Below are positions 55,259-64,000 of a stretch of DNA of 64,000 nucleotides, piece after piece. The DNA lies in NCBI RefSeq assembly GCF_001625195.1, contig NC_054390.1, forward strand, positions 9,211,222-9,275,221, read 5' to 3'. How positions within the stretch are numbered: the first letter of the stretch is position 1; each line of letters starts with the position of its first letter. The translations under genes and the position numbers were made by a program. The notes under the pieces were generated by a model. It worked only from the letters and a program-made list of their open reading frames with translations, was not told where the DNA came from and searched no databases. Origin of the DNA: Drechmeria coniospora (lineage: Eukaryota; Ascomycota; Sordariomycetes; Hypocreales; Ophiocordycipitaceae).

Positions 55259-55763
55259 AGGTCCAGAGTTCCGAGAAGCAGGTAGCACTGCCAGGCTGGC
55301 CCCAATACTCATGCAGGATGCCGTCGTTCGTCGGTCGTGCCTCAAACTATTTCGTAGTGAGCCTTCTTACGCTGCGTCCGACTAGTACGCCGAGTCGAAA
55401 CCGGTCATGCTGTTGTAGCCGGGTGCAAGGACAACAGTGCGATGCCATTGTAGAGTGCGGTACGGATACTCTTAGTAGTACCAAATACGCTTCTAACTGG
55501 AGCATCCCGCTCGGGACGAATCTGACATGCCGTCTACATAAATGGATGCCAACGCTGCAACACCAGAAAGAGACCGACCCAAGAGGCCGAAACACAAGAC
55601 GATAGAAAAAAATGCGTCGAAAAAAGAATGGCCGACAGGAAAGAAGCAGTCGAGTCGCTTGGGACTTGATATCAGTAAACCCCACGCTTGGCCAGAACCT
55701 CTTGAGGGTAAACGATCGATCCCTTGTAACTTCACCTCTATCCCAGAACCTCCATGTCGTCTA

Positions 55764-55789
55764 ATCCTCGTCTTCGGTCTCATCCTCGT

Positions 55790-55820
<31 letters not shown>

Positions 55821-55994
55821 GTACGCGTCCCCGTACCCGTACCCTTCGTACCCGTCCCCGTCGTACCCGGCCCCGTCCTCATACGAGTAGTTGCTGAAGC
55901 TGGCGACGGTGACGCAAACACTCTCGTCCTCACCGTCGTCGCCTTCGTCGTCGCCTTCGTCATTGCCGTCGACTTCGGCGGCGTCGGCGGCGTC
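55764..55994 (-). other. In-frame acidic open frame directly after the WD40 stop codon
   Basis: On minus, 77 codons follow the TAG at 55995-55997 in the same frame and end at a TAG (55761-55763). The encoded composition is Asp/Glu/Gly/Tyr-rich with a VTVASFSNYS centre, and nearly every third base is C or G, as in the real exons here. It could be a former C-terminal tail cut off by a nonsense change, a readthrough extension, an alternative exon or an assembly error. The repeated GACGGG part alone could be simple sequence, but the Ala/Val/Glu and Phe/Ser/Asn parts are not. Confidence 0.5.
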
Positions 55995-58078
55995 CTAAGC
56001 TTCGTCGTGCGATTTCCTCCATCGGCTAGGTGTCAATCTCGACCGCAGATCAAGCATCCGAGCCTCGTTCGTCCAACTGTACGCGCCATCGACGGTTAGC
56101 CCTGCCCCGTCCACGGCCGACTCGGCACTCACATCTTGACACGGCCGTCGTCTCCGCATGAAGCCAGCATGCAAGGATCCGTCGGGTTCCACGTCGCCGC
56201 GTTGCACCGCGGCATGTGCGCGTGCAGCCTCTCGACCGGCACCCCCGTCGTCTTGTGCCAGATGAACAGGTTGCCGTCCTCGCTCCCGCTGACAACGAAG
56301 CTCTCGTTGGCGCCGCCAAAGGCGCTCCTGATCAGGTACTCGCCCCCCGTGTGGCCGACGAACTTCTGGACCGAGTTTCTCGTCACGAGGTCGATGAGGA
56401 GCGCCTCGTTGTCCTGCTTGTTGACGAGGAGATGGCGCGAGTCCTGGCTGATGCTCACCGACGTCGGCCGCACGCCCACGTCCAAATTGAACTCGAGCTC
56501 GCGCGAGCGGCCGTTGTAGACGTGAATGGTGCAGATGTCGTCGACGGCCACGAGCCAGCGGCCGTCGGCGGAGCCGCATATGTCCTGGATCCGATGCTTC
56601 TTGCCCCATTCGAGCATGGTATCGTCGTGCACCTGATAAGTGCAGAGGCTGTGATTCTTGTCAAGGGTGCCGAGGACAAAGGACGCGCTGTCGGCTGCCC
56701 AAACGCAGCCGCTGACCGGCTCGTCAAACCTTCTAATCTTCTTGAGCAAGGAACCTGTCTGCGAGCGGCGAGGCAAAGGGAAGAATTGTCAGCCGAGCGG
56801 ACCTAGCCGGCGGACGAGAGGCCGGGGGCGGGGGAGGCGATTTGGCCGCTCACCTTGACATCCCAGAGGCGCGCAAGCTTGTCCTGCGAGCACGTCACAA
56901 TCAGCGCGTCGTCCGGGCTCCACGCGAGGTTGCCGACGCCCATCTCGTGATCCGCGAGGCTGCCGACGACGGCAAAGGTGTTCGTGTCCCAGATGACGAC
57001 GTTGTCCAGGCTTCCGCTGGCGGCCAGCCTGGACCCGTCGTGCGAAAATTGCACCTGCCACACCTCTCCGCCGAGGTCGGTCAGCTCGAGGGCCGCGACG
57101 CTGGGGAACTTCTGCCGGTTGCAGAAGTGGTCCGAGTAGAGCGACGGCGGCGTGGCGGCCGTGTGGTAGAGGCAGGTGTCGATCTGTCTCTGCTTCACCT
57201 GCTCGAGGAGGACGGCGAGCCGGCTCTCGGGCAGCATGACCGAGGGAGAGATGAATCCTGCAAGGCATGTCAGGGACGCGCGGGGCGAGGCGGCGACGAG
57301 CATGACCGGCTGCCGACTCACGAGACAATTCCGACAGCAGCTGCTTGCGTGACAGCCCTTGGGCGCCGTCCCACTGGGCCTTTGCCATGAGATCCTTGGC
57401 CGAGGTGCACATGAGCAGGCTCGACAGGAAGTGCAGCTTGTCCGTGTCCTGGTAGAGCGGCGTCAACTCGCCCCGCAGAACGACGAGGGCGCGGCCCATC
57501 TCTCTCTCCTCCAGCAGCTCGAGGAACTTTTGCTGCCGTAGCCAGAATTTCATCAGGTCCCGATCGGCGGCGGCGGCGAGGACGAGACCGTTTCCGTTTC
57601 CGTTGCCGCCGCCGCTCCCGCCTCCTTGACTCGCCGCCGCCGCCGACGACTCGGCCAAGGCAGCGCCGGCCAGCAGCTCCTCGGCCTCGGCCCAGGAGCC
57701 GGCGAGGACGGCGGAGCGGAAGGCGGAGACGGTGTGGCTCTCCAGGCTGTAGCCGCTGTCCCGGCTGACGCTCTCGGCCGCCGCCTGGTATCCCATGTCG
57801 GAGAGCGCCTGGATCAGGATCCTCGTGACCTCTTCGCGGTTGTGGCCGAAGTAGGTCGTCGCCGCGGTCCTCTCGCCATTCGAGGATCCGTTCGTCGTCA
57901 GCGATAGCTTGCGGGCTCCGTTAGTGACGCCGTTGGGCGATGCCGTCGTCGATCCGTTGGACCGGGGTGCGGCGCTGCCGTTCGAGTGGCCGGTTTCGCT
58001 GCCGTCGACCAACATGACAATGCTATCACGTCTTCTTCGCTTAGGAGGGTGCTCGGCAGCGGCTCCGGCGGATGAGGA

Positions 58079-58109
<31 letters not shown>

Positions 58110-58744
58110 AATGAGGCTACCGACTCTCCCTGCGGCTGGGAGCCCGAGGACCGCCGTCGTCGGCCCAAGACTTGGGGCGCGGGGGTCGAGGCTTCGGGAG
58201 CTCTGGCTGCGGAAGATGCTATGTTCGCAACGGCCGAGGCTCCTGACGAGGCTCCTCGATCGCGGACTCGTCGTGGCGTCGTGGGGGTTGGTGCTGAGAT
58301 GGCTGTGCTGAGAGGTGCTGGGTCGGGGGGCGGGGTGGATGGGTGGTCGGAGGCGTCGAGGGGGGAACGAGGATGGCGAACTTGGTCCACGACGACCTCT
58401 CCGCGGCCGGGAACCGCGGTAGGAGCGGGAGCGGGATCGAGGTTGGCCAGGGAGGCAGCTCCGGGTCGGCCGTGGCAGGACGGTGGCGGGACCGGGCGGA
58501 GGGCGAGGGGGGGGAGGCAACGCGGCGGGCGGATTGAAGGAGCCGCCGATGGGCCCGACAGACTGGCGTTGCTGTCTCGAGGTCGTAGGATGATGAAGGT
58601 GCCGGTGAGCTGCAAGGTGGACGTTGCTCTCTGCGAGGAAGCGGGACGACGACTGCACACGTGAAGTAGGCTCGCCGGTCCCTTGGGCACTGGTTCTGGC
58701 CGGCCACCAAACCAAGTACTTATAGGGCCCATGTACTGTACCAA
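55995..58744 (-). CDS. WD40 protein of the WDR26/Gid7 type (GID/CTLH ubiquitin ligase subunit homologue)
   Basis: Model on minus: exon 1 58744..57322, exon 2 57257..56854, exon 3 56758..56133, exon 4 56076..55995; 844 residues, or 601 if the ATG at 58015 is used. After a Pro/Ser/Ala-rich N-terminus with a PPKRRRRD nuclear-type basic motif come LisH/CTLH-like helices (REEVTRILIQALSDMGYQ..., then FLELLEEREMGRALVVLRGEL). The C-terminal half is a WD40 propeller (repeats with LARLWDV, NVVIWDT, NLFIWHK and a final RVKIW across the last junction). Gid7/WDR26 supports substrate recognition in the GID/CTLH E3. Introns of 64, 95 and 56 nt have GTGAG donors and exact phase. The N-terminal start is uncertain: the frame is open to 58744, but the only ATGs upstream of 58015 are at 58744 and 58732. 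Confidence 0.88.
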
Positions 58745-59110
58745 TGGCGGTGACGTCGGCTGCGCGGGTGGTGGAGCGGTACGGACGAGTTACTCATGCA
58801 CCTGCTGGTACTTGTAACCTGTTAGCAGCACGAATGTGCTGCACCTACTAACTAAGAGCATGACTGTAGCAGGTACCGAGCTGCATGTACCATTACCTGC
58901 CAGGCTACCACCAAGGTGCTAGGTACCGAGTAGCTGCAGTACAGTAAGTACTTACATCGACGCCTACACCCACTGCTTGTGGTTACCTACCTAGTAGGTA
59001 CCTAGTAGTACCTAGTACCAAGTACGGAGTACACTACAGTACATCTACTTGCAGTACGTAAGTGCACTATACTGGTGCGGGAGCGTACTGTATCTACACT
59101 ACAGTAAACC
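58720..59110. repeat. GTAC-rich island
   Basis: Has TAGTAGGTACCTAGTAGTAC and GTACGGAGTACAC words. It overlaps the proposed promoter of the WD40 gene. Confidence 0.6.
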
Positions 59111-62100
59111 ACCCACCAGTCTCCCACCACCACATTCATTCACCACCACATTCATTCACCAACCTCCATCTCCAACCACGGTCGACGAGACGCGACGGCA
59201 ACGCTGCCGACTAGATACAAACGCTGCTTGGGCCTGCGCTCGGCTCGTTCAGCGAGGCCAGCAGCGCATCGTATGCGTCGAATACGCACCAAAAATGTGC
59301 AGAGATTGTATCCATTTGACCGTCGTACGTGTACTTTGTAAGCGGACAAGTAGGGTTCGCCCCAAGGATCGTGGCCAATCTGAATGCCGCACCGCAGGGA
59401 CCGATTCAGCAGGCAGTCCTGGCTGCTGTGATGGACGTGCCAACAATTCTGGTTCATTGGACCTCGAAGACAATGGTGAACCGACCTTTCTCTGTACGTC
59501 TGCCTTGACTGTGATTCCACCAGGGAAACGACAACATTCCGAGTCGTGTCGGATTTAGACGTGTGGCCCTCTTTCCCAACGCATTTCCGACGCCGTCGTA
59601 TGCCGGCATGACCAAGGGATGTGGTATGAGAAATGTTTGTGTTGGGATACATAAAATATTCATTTGAAGCCAGTGGACATTGGTTTCGTTGACAGCTCGG
59701 TCGAACAAGACCTCCCGAAGCGATGCACTCACCAACTGCGGCAGATGTGTCTGGATCGTCGTGTTCGATCGACCATTGCTGCACTCGTCGCGATCATTCA
59801 CTGACGCTACCGTGTGCCGCCTTAGGCGTGGTATTTTTTTTTTTTTTTTGGAATAGTAGATTCGAATACGCAGTGGCAGCTGTAGGTACAGTTGAATAAA
59901 TCAGGCTCCTTGGGCGTCGCTTCTCTAATGTAGAGGATTTCCGTTAGTCTTCAATTGACGTTTCCCTCGAGTACCAATACTAATCAATCTTACAATGAAA
60001 GGATACAATACCTCTGCAATGCTACTCTCCATCTCGCGGGTGCTCCGAGAAAGGCTCCGAGGGTTGCCCGTTCGTTGCGTATTTTCTCCAGACATTAATT
60101 ATTTAGGCCTACAGGCATGAAAGGTCTGGAAGGAGACAATAGCATCCATCGATGGAGCGGCTACATTTCGGGTTCACCATTCGGTTCGCCGCAGGACGAT
60201 AATAGGTGCTCGTTGGATGCTCGGTATTGAAAATGGGCTGGCAGATGTGATCGCCTAGCTATTCCTGCCAGCAGTGATCAAGACCTATGCAACGGCCGGG
60301 TCGGTATTCGCTGATGGCGAGGATGACCACTTACTTTGACAATTTGATATGGTGCGAATAGTTGATACTGCAACACTCGTAGAGTTTGTCGTCAAAAGAT
60401 TTCCATCGTCCTCGTCGAACTGATGCGGATTCGGCGAGAGCCCAAGCCAACGACGGCGAATGCAAGCCCCAACAAGAGAGTCGAGCACGGCGGCTTTTCG
60501 CCATTGCTCGTTGAAAGCAGTCAAACGGCATCGTTCCGGCAAACTGCTGCTGTCATGCAGCCGTGGTGAGCTGTGATGCTGGTCCGAGATGCCAAGACGC
60601 CGGCCTCTGAGTGACGCCTGCCTCTTCCTTCTGCGTTGGTCGGCGGGTACGAGAAAGGGAAATAATCATCAAAGAGTTTGTGGCATCAACCGTGGCGCAT
60701 AAAATAGATAAAATTTCCCTTTGCACACATCTGCTTTCTTTTCTTGCCAACGGCCCGATGCTGGCATAATTCTGATGCATTGCATGTACGTGCGTGTGCC
60801 GGCAGTGTTCAGGGTACTGGCTTGATCTTCATCCAGCGTATTCTAGAAAAGGGGCATCGCCTCGGGCCTGTACAGGGGCCCACGCCACGACAACGCCGAC
60901 GCTGGCTGGCTTTTCAGGGAGATGGAAGGTAATTAGAATCTATTTTCCAGCCTCATGCCTCGGCAAGAGCGCAAAGTTGACGACTCTCCACATTGTGACG
61001 GACCTGAACGAGTCCCCCATGTCCCGTCGTCGGGACCAGACCGGCTCTGAAGCCAATGGGGTAAGGGAGGCGTTGATCTGTCTCATGCTGTAACCGTACA
61101 CCCACAAGTGCTGGCCGTCTGCATGTATCGGTAGGTAAGCACCTCGATCCTAGCACTTTGGAGCTTTGGTTCGCCGCCCTTTTGGCATGACAAGTACACA
61201 ACATTTATCCTCTGTAATAATACGACGACAATCCAGCTCCTTTAATATCGGGTTGACCTGGAAGAAATTTTAGGAGACCAGCACGAGCCAGCCCATGCAC
61301 TTGTGCAAGACTCACCCTCGCTCCCCTCGAAGCGTACGCCACGCATCCGAGGTCACGTATTGCATATATGACTGCTACTGGATGCTTTCTCACCGTGTGC
61401 TCCATGTCCTACCTCTGCCGGCTGGCAGGGCACGGACGGTCCCGGAATGTTATCGTACGCGGTCCTCCTTCGGCTCGGTTGGTAAAGATCGAAAGCAGAG
61501 GAGGCTTGTCGCGCACGAAACACGAATGCAGATGCCGCATGGGAACCGGCGCACTTCTCAACGGCCGAGGATGTCGTCCGTCCGACCGCAGGACCCATCC
61601 ATCATTGGACCTCGAAGAGAATGATGAACAAGTCTTTCTCCGGTTGACGCCTGCCCATGTGCGGTACTAGACGAAAATGCCAACGCTCACTCCCCGCCGC
61701 CATATTCACATGCAATATTCGCATGCAATGCAGGGATCGTCTGGGCACAGGTACTACCATTGGAAGCCCGCTCGATATCTAGCCATTCGCGCCATGAAAA
61801 GACGCGTACACTTACCTCATCTTCCTTGAAACCTGCACGCTCGAGTGCGACGTTTGACATCATGTTGGGCCTTGCCAGCAAATCATGGCCTCGTGGGAGT
61901 GGTGGCGGTGACGAGCTCGAAACGGACCGTGCTCGCAGTTGTGATGCGTTCAGACAGGACATGTATCGAGTTGTTCTCCATCCATCAGGCTGCTCTACAC
62001 AGTCCACCGTAACTTCCTAGCAAGGGCAAGGCGGCCGTGGCGTGTCCAACCACTAGATGGCAGCATCCTTGACCTGTGACGCTGGAGTCGTGCCTCGGTG

Positions 62101-62694
62101 AGCTCGGCCTCGAGAGTCTCCGCCATCTCGATAGGCCAGCAGATCAGCAGTCTTGCTGGTATTTTCATCCAATGTGCCGCCGTTGTTTGCCTTGCAACGG
62201 CGAATTCTTGTTGCGACGACGTCAGTCTACAGTACCTGTGCGTGTACATGTCCGGGATACGTATTTTCTCGCCACGGTTCTCCCTTTTTTTTTTCCTTTT
62301 TTTTTTCAAGATGGCGGAACAGAACAGGCTGTGGGCAAGGGACGCCGACTAGTGTTGCGCCACGAGTCTGGAAGTTTTCTATTCTCCGCATCATCGCCAT
62401 CCGTCGACAGCACATGTACATGGCAATGAGTACCGTCGTACAATGGCGTCGCCTCGCCGTTTGAGACTGGATCATCCGCTCCCGTGCCGATGGGCAACTT
62501 GTCTGTAAGGGGGGTCAGCTGGGTGTCTCGAGGCGTGCTGATGCAGAAATTCAGGAGCATTGGTTCATTCCTCTCTTCGTCAGCTGGACCGAACGACCGT
62601 GGACGAAAACGAAAAGCATGTCTCTGTCCCCGGTTCGGATATCAAGCATGACTATCGTCAACGCTAAATCGAGACCTCTCCTGTTTTTATTTGA

Positions 62695-62724
62695 CTTTGG
62701 CTTTGGCTTTGGCTTTGGCTTTGG
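62695..62724. repeat. CTTTGG hexanucleotide repeat, five copies
   Basis: Five perfect tandem CTTTGG units in noncoding DNA. Confidence 0.95.
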
Positions 62725-63289
62725 TCTCTCGCTGCAGCGGGACAACAGCTCGCTGCCGGTAAAGTTGGGTCAGAGCGAATGCGAGAGTAGGCGCACAAGG
62801 CCAACTGGAACTGCAACGACATACATTCCACTTCCTTGTGCGGTGCAAGCACGGGTACGAAAAGTAACTCGTACTCGTGCGTATCGTCGGCCCTTGAACT
62901 CGTGCCAGTGCGTGCTTGGCTCGCGGCTGTAGGAACCGTCGAGGAGGCCACCTGGATGGGACGACGGCGTTGACGTGATGGCTTGTAGTGGTGGGTGGTG
63001 CGAGTACTGGGCAACGCACTGCTACCGGTAGTAGGCATGTGCAACGTGGTTCATCGCCTCGTCGAGCAAAATGTCCTGCCTGCTGCCCTTCGGCACATTC
63101 ACACTGCCATCAACTCAAGCTAGCAGCAGGCCCTGCCCTCAGCATCGCACCTGCCATGTATCAAGTACTGAGCAGTGCCTACAAGGTAGATGACGGCGGC
63201 AACGGCACAGTGTCGTGGGGATATTTTCGGTAGAATGCGAGCAAACATGTTCCCTATTTCCTCACGGACTACATGTAACATGCGTTGGC

Positions 63290-63990
63290 TGAACGTTCAT
63301 GCCATTTCACGAGCGAGTAATGAGTACGACGTACTAGATGGAGTATGTAAGTGTATTATTTCTTGATGTTAGGTGTTGGTGCAAGTAATACTTGGGGTGT
63401 CGGTGTACAAGTAAGTACCTAGTACTCCGTACTGCATACTAAATGGACACTGTGCCCTATACGGAGCACAACCACCTAAGTAAGTGCTGTACTGCAAATA
63501 CAATACAGTGCAGTACAGCGCGGAGTACTGACATGTACGATAATACTTCCTTCCACTTCCTTATAATACTCCGCACATACGAAGTAGACCCAGTGGTGAG
63601 CTCATGTGGACCGGTGAACCTACTTACTAGGTACCTAGTACTTACCTACTGTAGGTGTACATACAAGTACATGGAGGTTGCTGGTACTCCGTACTCCGTA
63701 CTCCGTACATGGAGATGCATTAATTACCTGCATTGATCATGTACTTGCCGTAACTGCAAGTACGTGCAAGCACTGCAAGTATGCTGTACTACAAGTACGG
63801 AGTACTGCAGAGTACTCCAAAGTACTCCGTACAGTAGTATTACTTACTTACGAAACGAAGCTTCCGAGAGAATCAATACTTGGTACGAAAGTACCAACAC
63901 AGGCACCACAGCCTGCCAATCAATTGATGCAGCTTCGAGCACGTCCATCTGCTCACTCTAAAGTATCCCGTACGGCACACGGCCAGGCAG
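63290..63990. repeat. GTAC-rich island with 7-bp tandem GTACTCC
   Basis: Contains three tandem GTACTCC units followed by GTAC at 63684-63708, the basic motif of these islands repeated directly. The segment continues to near the window edge. Confidence 0.65.
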
Positions 63991-64000
63991 GAGCACACCA

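Larger units (their letters stand above)
53472..55760. other. Intergenic, vps1 promoter and repeat-rich DNA
   Basis: The left 500 bp are vps1 upstream sequence. 54050-54640 is GTAC-rich with an imperfect hairpin (54353-54408) and degenerate tandem repeats. 55040-55258 is a GGTGGGTGAT-based minisatellite. The right end flanks the WD40 gene. No gene is supported. Confidence 0.5.
58745..64000. other. 5.3-kb accessory-looking region, no confident gene
   Basis: 58720-59110 and 63290-63990 are GTAC-rich. Between them lie AT-moderate DNA, a T-run at 59827-59845, two mutually similar 42-bp segments (59453-59494 and 61601-61642), an A/T-run at 62287-62308 and a CTTTGG hexamer repeat (62695-62724). 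Small frames with GTAAGT donors exist on minus near 60352 and 61817 but lack domains. They could be decayed or very small genes. Confidence 0.45.

Noticed and set aside
54848..55345. Minus frames with long His runs
   Set aside because: Translation of the GGTGGGTGAT minisatellite.
61687..62007. Small minus gene with GTAAGT donor near 61817
   Set aside because: A two-exon model is possible, but the product has no signal, domain or cysteine pattern; kept only as a remark in the region entry.

Overview
The window reads as nuclear DNA of a filamentous ascomycete (Pezizomycotina, most likely Sordariomycetes and probably Hypocreales). The evidence is intron style and gene content. Introns are short (about 50-116 nt), with GTRNGT-type donors, CTRAC-like branch sites and YAG acceptors. 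The genes include a group XIV phospholipase A2, a CFEM-like surface protein, a fungal cupredoxin, an NDT80/PhoG factor of the vib-1/xprG type, and a CBM19-like cell-wall protein. Nothing supports a species name. I found no rRNA, convincing tRNA, CRISPR, provirus or intact transposon.

Layout. 0-7.4 kb: small secreted or surface proteins (a duplicated Cys-module protein, a phospholipase A2, a CFEM-like protein, a cupredoxin) plus an orphan FAR1/MULE-type DNA-binding domain. 9.3-10.9 kb: a four-repeat annexin with a long Pro/Gly/Tyr-rich tail. 14.6-17.1 kb: a Ser/Thr-rich secreted protein and a chitin-binding-like GPI protein, separated by tandem repeats. 17.7-18.9 kb: a four-exon short-chain dehydrogenase. 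20.5-23.2 kb: a possible two-exon gene, then a large disordered protein with a C-terminal coiled coil. 25-27.7 kb: a secreted alpha/beta hydrolase and a mitochondrial membrane protein, both on minus. 29.2-31.3 kb: an RWD-RBR ubiquitin ligase of the RNF14/Itt1 type. 31.3-44.4 kb: about 13 kb with no gene I can support. 44.5-46.6 kb: the NDT80-family regulator. 49.3-53.5 kb: an AMACR-type CoA racemase convergent with a six-exon Vps1 dynamin. 56-58.7 kb: a WDR26/Gid7-like WD40 protein. 58.7-64 kb: accessory-looking DNA with diverged small repeats.

How the genes fit together. The housekeeping set is vesicle and membrane traffic (Vps1, annexin), protein turnover (RNF14-type RBR ligase, the GID/CTLH subunit homologue), peroxisomal or mitochondrial branched-acyl-CoA metabolism (AMACR) and one mitochondrial protein. 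The first 26 kb is instead rich in secreted or surface proteins, as expected for a fungus that interacts with a host or other cells. The genes do not form an operon or an obvious biosynthetic cluster.

The most unusual property is in the noncoding DNA. Many intergenic stretches are built from short spacers between GTAC tetramers. In 34681-35100 I counted 21 GTAC in 420 bp, against 5 in the 1387-bp main exon of vps1. Other points of note are a two-module cysteine protein whose modules keep identical spacing across a predicted intron, an acidic 77-codon open frame directly after the in-frame stop of the WD40 gene, two probable GC-AG introns, an orphan FAR1 domain, and an RGG-rich tail on the RBR ligase.

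Gene models below were spliced by hand from reading frame, donor, branch and acceptor sequences; none has transcript support.
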